Counted from the first letter of the stretch, positions 34,589 to 43,131 are shown. The stretch is 50,626 bases of DNA from Alphaproteobacteria bacterium (GCA_030041385.1 JASHNY010000206.1:1-50626), one strand, 5' to 3'. Notes: a model not told the origin generated them from the sequence alone. Numbers and translations: made by a program.

Positions 34589-35609
34589 AAAGCGGCCTCG
34601 CTTTCGTTTCGTCGTGCGGTTTGCCGTGAGGCTCGGTCCATTCCTGTGTGCCCGATTTCGCCTGGCCGAGGTACGACAGCCAGTTCGAGAACAGGCGGAT
34701 GGCCGCGCCGCGCCAGGGAGCGAACGGGCTTTGCCCGCCGCCCGGCGTCGGGAAATCCGCCAGCAGGGCGGCATCGCGCTCGCGCAGGGCCCGCTCGCGG
34801 AACGCCAGCAGCGCGTTGGCCACGCCGCCGGCAAAATAGCCGCTGGGCAGTTCGGGGTAGCGGTCGCGCTCGCCGGCGAGAAACCGCCCGACATCGCGGC
34901 GATATTCCCGCGCCAGCGCTCCCGCGTCGTATTCGGGGTGTCCTTGCAGGAACAGGAACAGGCTCTTTTGGCGCTTGACGAAAATGTCGGCGCCGGCAGC
35001 GGGCGAGCGCGCCAGAATGCGGTAGCCGCGCGCCGCCAACTCCTCTTCCGCCAATTCGTTGTAGCGCGAATGCGGCGTGCACCAGTGCGCCGGGCCGTAA
35101 CCGACAAGCGGGTGATTGGCGGTCTTGATGCACTCGAACACGCCGGAGAGCTTGGCGCCGCGGCTGCGCCGCGCGATGCCGTCGAGGCGGTAGACCGCGG
35201 CGTGAGCGGCGAGGCATGACCATACCGTCGCGATCGTATGTTCGGCGGCCCAGTCGATCAGCCGGGCCAGTGACGGCCAATAAGGCTCGTCGGCGAGGTC
35301 CCGGGCGCGCGGCTCGGTGCCGGTCACGATCAGCCCGTCGAGTTCGGCATTCCACAAGGCGGCGATGTCCTCGTGGTGGTCGCGCACATGCTGGCACCCG
35401 GCTTCCGAGCGGCCGAGCCCGGGGAACGAGAACACGCGCAAGGTGACCGTCCGCGTGCCGGCGGCTTCCGTCAGCAATTCGCGAAACTGCCGCTCGGTGC
35501 TTTTCAGCGCCGCATCGGGCATGTTGTTGACGAGGCCCACGGCGATTGGCCCGCCGCGGCGCCGGCGGAGCAACCCGCTCGGATCGGGGTCGATCGGCAG
35601 CACAGCCAT
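34581..35609 (-). CDS. metA: Divergent MetA-family homoserine O-acyltransferase
   Basis: A 342-residue protein of the MetA (homoserine O-succinyl/acetyl-transferase, class-I-glutamine-amidotransferase-like) family. The catalytic Cys132 (VWSCLAAHAAV), His224 and Glu226 (LQGHPEYDAG) are present, and TPHSRYNE matches the APHSRY substrate segment. Two segments differ from E. coli MetA: NLMPKK is NNMPDAALK, and TGAPLG.. is TGTEPR.., which puts Arg101 at the position where Gly (succinyl) or Glu (acetyl) sets the acyl donor. So donor specificity cannot be assumed. The gene overlaps the decarboxylase start by 8 bp and follows metY by 24 bp. It should acylate homoserine or an analogue for the downstream PLP enzyme. 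The alternative is ordinary methionine synthesis. Confidence 0.85.
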   Translation of the reverse strand: MAVLPIDPDPSGLLRRRRGGPIAVGLVNNMPDAALKSTERQFRELLTEAAGTRTVTLRVFSFPGLGRSEAGCQHVRDHHEDIAALWNAELDGLIVTGTEPRARDLADEPYWPSLARLIDWAAEHTIATVWSCLAAHAAVYRLDGIARRSRGAKLSGVFECIKTANHPLVGYGPAHWCTPHSRYNELAEEELAARGYRILARSPAAGADIFVKRQKSLFLFLQGHPEYDAGALAREYRRDVGRFLAGERDRYPELPSGYFAGGVANALLAFRERALRERDAALLADFPTPGGGQSPFAPWRGAAIRLFSNWLSYLGQAKSGTQEWTEPHGKPHDETKARPLYG

Positions 35610-35633
35610 CGCGCGCTTCCGCCAGCGGCGACC

Positions 35634-36935
35634 CTACTCGGCGGCCAGCAGCCCGCCGCGCGCCTGGGCCTTGTCGAGCGCCTGATCGAGGTCGGCGATG
35701 ATGTCGTCGATATGCTCGATGCCGACGCTCATCCGCACCATCTCGGGGGTCACGCCGGCCTTCAGTTGCTCCGCCGCCGGCATCTGCCGGTGCGTCGTCG
35801 AGGCCGGATGGCAGGCGAGGGATTTGGCGTCGCCGAGATTGACCAGCCGCTTGACCAGTTTCAGCGCATTGTAGAACCGGGTGCTGCCCTCGTACCCGCC
35901 GCAAGTGCCGAAGGTCAGCAGCGAGCACGCGCGGCCGCCGAGGTATTTCTGCGCCAGCGGGTGATAGGGGTTGTCGGGGAAGCCGACATAGTTGACCCAC
36001 TCGACACGAGGGTCGCCGCGCAGGAACTCGGCGACCCGGCGCGCATTCTCGACGTGCCGCTCGACCCGCAGCGCGATGGTCTCGATCCCTTGCAGCAGCA
36101 GAAATGCGCTGAGCGGCGACAATACCGCGCCGGTCGTGCGCTGATAGACGCTGCGGCAGCGCGCGATGTAGGCCGCCGGCCCGAAATGCCGCGTATAGAC
36201 GAGGCCGTGATAGGATTCGTCGGGCTCGTTGAACATCGGGAACCGCCTGGGGTGCCGCTCCCAGGGAAACTTGCCGCTGTCGACGATGGCGCCACCCAGC
36301 GTGGTGCCGTGCCCGCCCATGAATTTGGTCAGCGAATGCACGACGATATCGGCGCCGTACTCGATCGGCCGCAGCATGATCGGCGTCGCCACAGTGTTGT
36401 CCACGATCAGCGGCACGCCGTGGCCGTGCGCCACCGCGGCGATCGCCTCGATATCGCAGATGTTGCCGGCGGGGTTGCCGACGCTCTCGCAAAACACGGC
36501 GCTGGTGTCGTCGTCGATCAATGCCGCGATATCGGACGGCTGGTCGGATTTGGCGAACCGCACCGTGATGCCGAACCCGGGCAGCAGATGGCCGAACAAT
36601 GTATGGGTGGTGCCGTAAAGCTGCGGCACCGAGACGATGTTCCGGCCCATCCGGGTCAGGTTCAGCACCGCGTAGTGCAGCGCGGCCTGGCCCGAGGCGA
36701 CGCTGATCGCCTGTAAGCCGCCTTCGAGCGCGGCGACGCGGCGGTCGAGCACATCGGTCGTCGGGTTGCTGATCCGCGTATAGCGGTAGCCTTGCGCCTC
36801 TAGGTTGAACAAGGCAGCGCCGTGCTCGGCGCTGTCGAATTCGTAGGCGGCGGTCTGATAGATCGGAACGGCGACGGATTTGGTCGTGGGGTCGTTCTGG
36901 TAGCCGCCATGCACGGCGATCGTCTCGTTTCGCAC
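35634..36935 (-). CDS. metY: O-acetylhomoserine aminocarboxypropyltransferase (sulfhydrylase), MetY type
   Basis: A 433-residue Cys/Met-metabolism PLP enzyme. It opens NETIAVHGGYQNDPTTKSV, has IYQTAAYEFDSAEHGAALFNLE, YTRISNPTTDVLDRRVAALEGG, and the PLP lysine in VVHSLTKFMGGHGTTLGG. The long insertion and C-terminus (SCLACHPASTTHRQM-type segment) are of the O-acetylhomoserine sulfhydrylase group. These enzymes exchange the acyl of O-acylhomoserine for sulfide, but paralogues in secondary metabolism use amines, alcohols or carbanions (loline LolC, fusaric acid Fub7 and rhizobitoxine RtxA C-terminus). The GTG start has AGGGGA at good spacing. It is 51 bp after the TenA-like gene and 24 bp before the metA-type gene. 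Which nucleophile it uses here is unknown. Confidence 0.92.
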   Translation of the reverse strand: MRNETIAVHGGYQNDPTTKSVAVPIYQTAAYEFDSAEHGAALFNLEAQGYRYTRISNPTTDVLDRRVAALEGGLQAISVASGQAALHYAVLNLTRMGRNIVSVPQLYGTTHTLFGHLLPGFGITVRFAKSDQPSDIAALIDDDTSAVFCESVGNPAGNICDIEAIAAVAHGHGVPLIVDNTVATPIMLRPIEYGADIVVHSLTKFMGGHGTTLGGAIVDSGKFPWERHPRRFPMFNEPDESYHGLVYTRHFGPAAYIARCRSVYQRTTGAVLSPLSAFLLLQGIETIALRVERHVENARRVAEFLRGDPRVEWVNYVGFPDNPYHPLAQKYLGGRACSLLTFGTCGGYEGSTRFYNALKLVKRLVNLGDAKSLACHPASTTHRQMPAAEQLKAGVTPEMVRMSVGIEHIDDIIADLDQALDKAQARGGLLAAE

Positions 36936-36986
36936 CTGTCGTCCCCTTTTTCGCGCTCTTGCCCTATTGCCGGTGGTCAGTGCTGC

Positions 36987-37721
36987 CTATTCGGCGGGGC
37001 CGCTGGGCACCGGGGCGAGATGGGCGTGATCGCGAGCGGCACCCGGCGCCAATTTCGGCACCGCGGCGACGAGCATGTCCTTGAACGCGGCCCACAACGG
37101 CAGGATGTCGTCGTCCGGGGTCAAATTCCGGCTCAGGGCGCCGTGGCCGCCCCCATCGTCGGAATCGAACAGGATGTGCTGCTCGAGGAAAAACTTGAAC
37201 GCGGCGGGACCCGCACCCTGCCAGTCGCGCGCCCGCAGCATGGCCAGGAAAACCCGCGTCAGGCCGCCATCCTCGTAGCTGGCGATGCTGGTCGCGCGAA
37301 CCGCGTCGTCGAGCCGGCGGACCCGGTCGAGATAGGTCTGGCCGATACCGGCCAGATAGTCTTCGCGGTCGACGGGCTGGAACGAAAGCAGACGCCTGAC
37401 GAACTCGTCGTGGTCGAGCCGTTCGCCGGCAGCGCTGACGCCCGGCCACGGCGACAGGTTGTCGGTATTGCATTCGCCTTCGTAGAGGCGCGCCAACAAC
37501 GGATCGTGCGGCTGCAGCCGACAGGCGATTTCGAGGTTTTCGCGAAACTGCACCGAAAAGTAGTAATACGCCTTGGCGACCTGCACGATTTCAGCGGCGG
37601 AGAGGGTTTCCCACCGCATCCGGCAGATTTCCTCGATCACCGCCTCGAAGGCAAAGCGATAGCCCGGACCGCGCGTCTCGTCGCGATCCGACCGCAGCTT
37701 TAAAGCCGTCACTCCGTCCAT
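36987..37721 (-). CDS. Haem-oxygenase/TenA-fold protein, possible non-haem iron oxidase
   Basis: A 244-residue all-helical protein and the first gene of the operon. It resembles the haem-oxygenase-like diiron oxidase (HDO)/PqqC/TenA superfamily: ETLSAAEIVQVAKAYYYFSVQF, YEGECNTDNLSPWPG (80-94), and EQHILFDSDDGGGHGAL (180-196). Possible metal ligands are Glu61, Glu81 or Glu83, Glu150, His182, Asp186 and His193; the usual HxxxDxxH spacing of HDO proteins is changed to HxxxD followed by His seven residues later. HDO enzymes oxidise, desaturate or cleave amino acids and fatty acids (UndA, BesC, SznF). ATG 37721 follows a strong GGGGAAG site; a TTG extension to 37811 is less likely. Function in the cluster may be oxidation of the metY product. 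The fold call is from pattern recognition only. Confidence 0.65.
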   Translation of the reverse strand: MDGVTALKLRSDRDETRGPGYRFAFEAVIEEICRMRWETLSAAEIVQVAKAYYYFSVQFRENLEIACRLQPHDPLLARLYEGECNTDNLSPWPGVSAAGERLDHDEFVRRLLSFQPVDREDYLAGIGQTYLDRVRRLDDAVRATSIASYEDGGLTRVFLAMLRARDWQGAGPAAFKFFLEQHILFDSDDGGGHGALSRNLTPDDDILPLWAAFKDMLVAAVPKLAPGAARDHAHLAPVPSGPAE

Positions 37722-38217
37722 TGTCTTCCCCACGCGACACCCGGCCTGCGACCGTTCGATCGCTGCGGCCTTGAAGTACCCGAGGGAGCGGCTGGAACCG
37801 AATGATTCCAACGGCCAAATCCCTCGGCCTGCGTGGGTAGAGGTAGCGAGGCGCGATCCCGAGAAGCAAGAATAAAGGTAGTTAAAATTTTACCGGCTTT
37901 TGAACATGGTTTATTAATTATTGACAGGCGCGAAGCGGAGCTCGCGTGCTTCAGCGCAGGTCGGGCACGCATGATCGCGGTTTTCCGCAGGCACGGCGAT
38001 CTTCACCCACGATATTCGCCCGCAACGGCGCTTGCCGGCGCGTGGCGGTTTGGCGCGGGGGAGCGAAGTTGCGCGACGGGCGTTCTCTTCCCGTCGGCAG
38101 ATGCCGAAACCACGACAGAAGGCGATATGGCTGCGCCTGACCTCGGAACCCGCCGTGCGGGCGCGGTTCGCCTAGGCGGTTTTGTGCCGGGTCGTCCCGC
38201 CGTTAAACCTGCCTGAC
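37722..38217. other. Divergent AT-rich regulatory region between the operon and treY
   Basis: A 496-bp non-coding gap. The segment 37870-37925 is unusually AT-rich against the rest of the window and includes the perfect palindrome TAAAATTTTA (37883-37892) and a consensus TTGACA at 37921-37926. It probably holds the promoter of the eight-gene minus-strand operon and perhaps that of treY. The open frame 37833-38216 on the plus strand has no recognisable domain and I do not call it a gene. Confidence 0.5.
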
Positions 38218-40983
38218 ATGAAGCCGGGCGACAATTCCGCGGCACAGATGCCGCCGCGCGCCACCTATCGCCTGCAGTTCAATCGCGATTTCACCTTTCG
38301 CGAGGCGCTGGCGCTGGTTCCCTACCTGGCGCAGCTCGGCATCAGCCATATCTACGCCTCGCCGATCACCGAGGCGCGGCCGGGCTCGACCCACGGCTAT
38401 GACATCGTCAACCACAACCGGCTGAACCCCGAAATCGGCGGCGACGAGGATTTCCGCGCCTTGACCGCGGCGCTGCACCGGCACGGGCTGGGCCTGATCG
38501 TCGATATCGTTCCGAACCACATGGGCGTCGGCGGGCACGACAATGCCTGGTGGCTCAACGTGCTGGAATGGGGCAGGGCGTCGCCGTTCGCGCGCTATTT
38601 CGACATCAACTGGGCGGCCGCGCGGCCGGACCTGAAGGGCAGGGTTCTCTTGCCCGTGCTGGGCGATCAGTACGGCGCCGTTCTCGAAGCCGGCCAGATC
38701 GAATTGCGCTTCGACCCGCAGGAAGGCAGCTTCAGCTTCTGGTATTTCGACCACCGCTTCCCGGTCTCGCCGCATTGCTACGCGACGATCCTCAAGGCCG
38801 GCGGTGCGCCGCTGGCGGCTCTGGCGCGCGAATTTTCGGCCCATGCCGGGATGCGCGGCAGCGGAGCGCCGGCACGGGCCGAGGCGCTGAAGCGCCGGCT
38901 CGCTGCGGCCGCTGGCGATCCTGCAGTTGTGGAGGCGATTGCCGGCGCTATCCATGCCCTGGCCGGCAAGCCCGGCTGTCCCGACAGCTTTCGCCCGTTG
39001 CATCGCCTGCTCGATGCGCAGGCCTATCGCCTCGCCTATTGGCGCGTGGCCGCCGACGAAACCAACTACCGCCGGTTTTTCAATATCAATGAGCTTGCCG
39101 GCCTGCGCATCGAATTGCCGGCGCTGTTCGCCGAAACCCACCGCCTGGTTTTCGCGATGGTTGAGCGCGGCGACGTGCAGGGGCTGCGGATCGACCACAT
39201 CGACGGGCTGTTCGACCCGGGCGCCTACGCGGCCGAATTGCGCAAGAGGCTGCCGGAGCCATTCTACATCGTCGTCGAGAAGATTCTCGCCCGCTACGAG
39301 ACATTGCCCGGTTGGCCGATCGACGGCAGCACCGGCTACGACTTCGTCAACCAGGTATCGGCGCTGTTCGTCGATCCTGAGGCGGAGCGGGCGATGACCC
39401 GGCTTTATCGCCGGCTGACCGGGCGCGCGGCCGATTTCGATGCCGTTCTCTCCGCCTCGAAGCAGCGCATCATGCAGGTCAATTTATCGAGCGAACTGAA
39501 CGTGCTGGCCTTGCGCTTTCACCGCCTGTCGATGCGCTGGTGGCGTACTCGCGACTTCACGCTGAATGGCATGCTGGCCGCGCTGGAGGAGGTGATCGCC
39601 GCGTTCCCGGTCTATCGCACCTATGTGTCGCCGCGCGGGGTTGACGAGGAGGACCGCCGCTATATCGAATGGGCGATCGCCCAGGCCAAGAAGCGCTGGC
39701 GTACCAACGACACCAGCATCCTCGATTTTCTGCACGACGTGCTGACCGTCTCGCTCGCCGGGGGGCCGACGCGCGAGGCGTTGCGGACGGCGATGCAGTT
39801 CCAGCAGGTGACCGGGCCGGTGATGGCCAAGGCGATGGAGGACACCGCGTTCTATCGCTATTTCCGGCTGCTGGCGCTGAACGAGGTGGGCGGCGATCCG
39901 CGCCGGTTCGGCATATCGCCGGCGGCGTTCCATCACCTGATGCGCGAGCGTGCCCGGGTCTGGCCGCGCGCGATGATCGCCACCGCGACCCACGATACCA
40001 AACGCGGGGAGGACGGGCGGATCAGGCTGGCGATGCTGTCGGAACTGCCGCGCCTGTGGGGGCAATACGTCTCGCGCTGGCTGCGCTTCAACCGCTCGCG
40101 GCGGTCTGAGGTCGACGGCGACATCGTTCCCGACCGCAATGTCGAATACCTCTTTTACCAGACCCTCGTCGGCGCCTGGCCGCCGGGGCTGGAGCCGGAC
40201 GACGAAGCCGCGGTCAAGGATCTGGCCGGGCGTGTCGGCGCCTACATGATCAAGGCCGTGCGCGAGGGCAAGGAAGAATCGGGCTGGAGCAATCCCAATG
40301 TCGGCTACGAGGCGGCGCTGGAGCGGTTTGTCGGCGCCGTGCTCGACGCGTCGCGGCCGAACGCGTTTCTCGCCGATTTCGGCAAATTCATCGCGCCGCT
40401 GGCGCGGCTGTCGGCGATCGCGTCGCTGTCGCAGCTGGTGCTGAAGTTGACCGTGCCGGGCGTGCCCGACATCTATCAGGGCTGCGAATTGTGGGATTTC
40501 AGCCTGGTCGACCCCGACAACCGGCGCCATCCCGATTGGGCCCGGCGCATGGCCCTGCTGGCGGAGGTCGCGGACGCCGTCCCGGCGACGCTCGCCCGCT
40601 TCTGGCAGGATGGCCGCGAGAAATTGTTCGCGATGCAGCATTTGCTGCAGCTGCGGCAGCGTCACACGGCGCTGTTCGCCGCCGGGGATTATGCGCCGCT
40701 GGCGGCGGAAGGCGGGCGCGGCGATGCGCATCTGTGTGCCTTTGTCCGCCGTCATGGCGGCGCGGCCCTCGTTGTCGCGGTGCCGCGGCTCGTCTACCGG
40801 CTTCATGCCGGCGGCGATACGCCGGACTGGGGCGGCAGCCGATTGCCGCTGCCCGACGGCGACGGGTGGCATGACATCTTCACCGGCCGTTGCCATCCCG
40901 GCGGCACCGCCATACAAGTCGGCGACTTGCTCGCCGATTTCCCGGTGGCCGCGCTGCTGTGTGCGGCGGATGGCGACGGCTGA
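38218..40983 (+). CDS. treY: Malto-oligosyltrehalose synthase TreY
   Basis: A 921-residue GH13 enzyme that isomerises the reducing-end alpha-1,4 bond of maltodextrins to the alpha,alpha-1,1 bond of trehalose. It begins PPRATYRLQFNRDFTFREALALVPYLAQLGISHIYASPI, the TreY hallmark. GH13 motifs are VDIVPNHMGVG, GLRIDHIDGLFDPGAY (nucleophile Asp), FYIVVEKIL (acid/base Glu) and ATATHDTKRGEDGRIRLAML, plus VPDIYQGCELWDFSLVDPDNRR at the C-terminus. The start is ATG 38218, with an internal ATG at 38248 possible. The treZ start is 273 bp further on and glgX 100 bp beyond that, so treY-treZ-glgX likely form one transcription unit. Trehalose made this way often protects against osmotic and desiccation stress. 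Confidence 0.96.
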   Translation: MKPGDNSAAQMPPRATYRLQFNRDFTFREALALVPYLAQLGISHIYASPITEARPGSTHGYDIVNHNRLNPEIGGDEDFRALTAALHRHGLGLIVDIVPNHMGVGGHDNAWWLNVLEWGRASPFARYFDINWAAARPDLKGRVLLPVLGDQYGAVLEAGQIELRFDPQEGSFSFWYFDHRFPVSPHCYATILKAGGAPLAALAREFSAHAGMRGSGAPARAEALKRRLAAAAGDPAVVEAIAGAIHALAGKPGCPDSFRPLHRLLDAQAYRLAYWRVAADETNYRRFFNINELAGLRIELPALFAETHRLVFAMVERGDVQGLRIDHIDGLFDPGAYAAELRKRLPEPFYIVVEKILARYETLPGWPIDGSTGYDFVNQVSALFVDPEAERAMTRLYRRLTGRAADFDAVLSASKQRIMQVNLSSELNVLALRFHRLSMRWWRTRDFTLNGMLAALEEVIAAFPVYRTYVSPRGVDEEDRRYIEWAIAQAKKRWRTNDTSILDFLHDVLTVSLAGGPTREALRTAMQFQQVTGPVMAKAMEDTAFYRYFRLLALNEVGGDPRRFGISPAAFHHLMRERARVWPRAMIATATHDTKRGEDGRIRLAMLSELPRLWGQYVSRWLRFNRSRRSEVDGDIVPDRNVEYLFYQTLVGAWPPGLEPDDEAAVKDLAGRVGAYMIKAVREGKEESGWSNPNVGYEAALERFVGAVLDASRPNAFLADFGKFIAPLARLSAIASLSQLVLKLTVPGVPDIYQGCELWDFSLVDPDNRRHPDWARRMALLAEVADAVPATLARFWQDGREKLFAMQHLLQLRQRHTALFAAGDYAPLAAEGGRGDAHLCAFVRRHGGAALVVAVPRLVYRLHAGGDTPDWGGSRLPLPDGDGWHDIFTGRCHPGGTAIQVGDLLADFPVAALLCAADGDG

Positions 40984-41256
40984 GCATCGCTTGCCGGCCG
41001 ACCGCCGCCAGCGGGATTGCCGCCGCGCTCCATCCGATCCAATCGGCCGTCGCGCCTATCGCGCTGCGCGGCGGTCGAGCGGCCCGCCGCCCGACTGCAG
41101 CGGGGCGGTCATCGTCATCGCGACCGCAAGCGCCGCGGTCATCGCAGATCTGGTCATTGGCATCACTCCGTTATGAAGCGCTTTTGGCGCAAGGCTGCGC
41201 GGCATGGATCGAACCGGCGCGCCGCGGTGTTTGTCGCGATCATCGATGCTGAGAAC
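40984..41256. other. Gap between treY and treZ
   Basis: A 273-bp stretch without a convincing plus-strand gene. The only recognisable item is a tiny minus-strand frame at 41056-41163, annotated separately. The frame upstream of treZ is open but shows no TreZ homology before about 41257. Confidence 0.5.
41056..41163 (-). CDS. Candidate tiny ORF with signal-peptide-like sequence, antisense between treY and treZ
   Basis: A 35-residue frame whose N-terminus looks like an export signal (MPMTRSAMTAALAVAMTMTA). A GGAG element lies 8 bp before an internal second ATG at 41157 and closer to the first at 41163. It could be a remnant of a longer exported-protein gene or a small secreted peptide, or chance in a GC-rich gap. 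No homologue is recognised. Evidence is limited to the ribosome site and the hydrophobic leader. Confidence 0.25.
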   Translation of the reverse strand: MPMTRSAMTAALAVAMTMTAPLQSGGGPLDRRAAR

Positions 41257-43131
41257 ATGGCTAGCAGCTCCCTCAAAAACCGGCGGCTTCCGGTCGGCGC
41301 CGAGCCCCAGCCCCAAGGCGGCACGCATTTCCGCGTCTGGGCGCCGGCGGCTCACGAGGTTTCGCTTGAATTCGACGGCGGCGGATCGCAGCCGCTCGAA
41401 ACCGAGCCGGGCGGATATTTTTCGGCTCTGGTAGCTGGTGTCGGCGCCGGCGCGCGCTACCGTTTTCGGCTCGATCGGGACCGGGCGCTGCCGGACCCGG
41501 CGACGCGGTTCCAGCCCGATGGCCCGCACGGCAGTTCGGAGATCATCGACCCGTCCGGTTTCGCGTGGACCGACGAAGGCTGGCGCGGCATCGCGCCCGA
41601 GCAGCTGGTCATTTACGAACTCCACATCGGCACCTATACCCCGGAGGGCAGCTGGGCGGCGGCGGCGCGCCATCTGCCGGAACTGGCCGAATTGGGCATC
41701 AACTGCGTCGAGATGATGCCGGTGGCCGAGTTTCCGGGGCGTTTCGGCTGGGGCTATGACGGGGTCAATCTGTTCGCCCCGACCCGGCTTTACGGAAGGC
41801 CGGACGATCTGCGCCGGTTTATCGACGCGGCGCACGCGCTGGGCATCGCGGTGATCCTCGATGTCGTCTACAACCATCTCGGGCCCGACGGCAATTATCT
41901 GAGAAGCTTTGCGGAAAGCTATTTCACCGACCGTCACGGCAACGAATGGGGCGAGGCGCTCAATTTCGACGGCCCCGATTCCGCAGCGGTGCGCGAGTAC
42001 TTCGTCGCCAATGCCGGATACTGGATCGACGAATATCATTTCGACGGGCTGCGACTCGACGCCACCCACCAGATTTTCGACGATTCTGCCGATCACATCC
42101 TGGCGGCGATCGCCCACCGCGTGCGCGAAGCGGCGGGCCCCCGCGCCAGTTTTATCGTCGCCGAAAACGATGACCAGACGGCGCAGCTGGTGCGTCCGCC
42201 GGGGCAGGGCGGCTATGGCCTCGATGCATTGTGGAACGACGATTTCCACCACAGCGCTCGGGTGGCGCTGACCGGGCGACGCGAGGGGTATTATCGCAAT
42301 TATCGCGGCCGGGCAGGCGAGTTCGTTTCCCTCGCCAGGCACGGCTTCCTGTTTCAGGGCCAGCACTCGGGATTGCACGGGCGCCCCCGCGGTACGCCGG
42401 CGCTCGACCTGGCGGCCTCGCGCTTTGTCGTCTGCCTCGACAACCACGACCAGATCGCGCATTCCGGCGCCGGCAAGCGCGGCCATCAGCTGGCCGCACC
42501 GGGCTGCTGGCGCGCCCTGACCGCATATCTGCTGCTGATGCCGGGCATCCCGATGCTGTTCCAGGGGCAGGAGTTCGCCGCCTCGGCGCCGTTCCTCTAT
42601 TTCGCCGACCACGAAGGGGAGCTCGGCCGCCAGATCGCGGCGGGGCGGCGCGAGTTCCTCGCCCAGTTCGCCAGCCTGGCGTCGCCGGAATTGCAGGCGA
42701 GCCTCGCCGACCCGGTGGCGCCCGAAACCTACCGCGCCTGCATCATCGACCATGGCGAGCGGGCGCGCGGCCGCCAAGCCGAGACGCTGGCATTGCATCG
42801 CGACCTCTTGGCATTGCGGCGCAACGAACCGGTATTCGCGCGCCGCGACACCCGGGTCGACGGCGCCGTATTGGGCGAGGAGGCCTGGGTGTTGCGCTAT
42901 TTCGCCGAAGACGGGCGCGACCGCCTGCTGATCGTCAATATCGGCAGCGACCACGTGCTCGATACCGTGGTCGAGCCGCTGATGGCGCCGGTGGAAGGGC
43001 GGAGCTGGCAACTCGCCTGGTCGAGCGAGGCGCCGCGCTATGGCGGAACCGGGGTGCCCGACCCGGTTGCCGACGGAATCTGGCGCATCCCCGGCCACGC
43101 CGCGATCCTGTTGGCGCCATCCGCACCATAG
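41257..43131 (+). CDS. treZ: Malto-oligosyltrehalose trehalohydrolase TreZ
   Basis: A 624-residue GH13 enzyme that hydrolyses the bond next to the trehalose end of maltooligosyl-trehalose. A CBM48-like N-terminal domain (FRVWAPAAHEVSLEF) precedes the barrel. Motifs include [66 protein letters not shown] (nucleophile Asp), FIVAENDDQ (acid Glu) and CLDNHDQIAH (transition-state Asp). ATG 41257 is chosen because the TreZ family begins with RRLPVGAEPQ soon after it; the frame is open to 41017. The ribosome site is weak. The antisense frame of 697 codons over this gene is a shadow. Confidence 0.95.
   Translation: MASSSLKNRRLPVGAEPQPQGGTHFRVWAPAAHEVSLEFDGGGSQPLETEPGGYFSALVAGVGAGARYRFRLDRDRALPDPATRFQPDGPHGSSEIIDPSGFAWTDEGWRGIAPEQLVIYELHIGTYTPEGSWAAAARHLPELAELGINCVEMMPVAEFPGRFGWGYDGVNLFAPTRLYGRPDDLRRFIDAAHALGIAVILDVVYNHLGPDGNYLRSFAESYFTDRHGNEWGEALNFDGPDSAAVREYFVANAGYWIDEYHFDGLRLDATHQIFDDSADHILAAIAHRVREAAGPRASFIVAENDDQTAQLVRPPGQGGYGLDALWNDDFHHSARVALTGRREGYYRNYRGRAGEFVSLARHGFLFQGQHSGLHGRPRGTPALDLAASRFVVCLDNHDQIAHSGAGKRGHQLAAPGCWRALTAYLLLMPGIPMLFQGQEFAASAPFLYFADHEGELGRQIAAGRREFLAQFASLASPELQASLADPVAPETYRACIIDHGERARGRQAETLALHRDLLALRRNEPVFARRDTRVDGAVLGEEAWVLRYFAEDGRDRLLIVNIGSDHVLDTVVEPLMAPVEGRSWQLAWSSEAPRYGGTGVPDPVADGIWRIPGHAAILLAPSAP

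Noticed and set aside
33122-35107. Long upstream extension of the decarboxylase frame (661 codons)
   Set aside because: The extra 170 codons lie inside the metA-type gene in another frame, are Arg- and Ser-rich, and lack homology; ATG 34588 has its own ribosome site.
34581-36935. metA-metY as plain methionine biosynthesis
   Set aside because: Not excluded, but the 8-bp overlap with a decarboxylase gene, the TenA-like gene ahead of them and the changed MetA residues favour a specialised pathway. Kept as the main alternative.
37833-38216. Plus-strand frame of 127 codons upstream of treY
   Set aside because: No recognisable domain or ribosome site, composition mixed, located over the AT-rich regulatory region.
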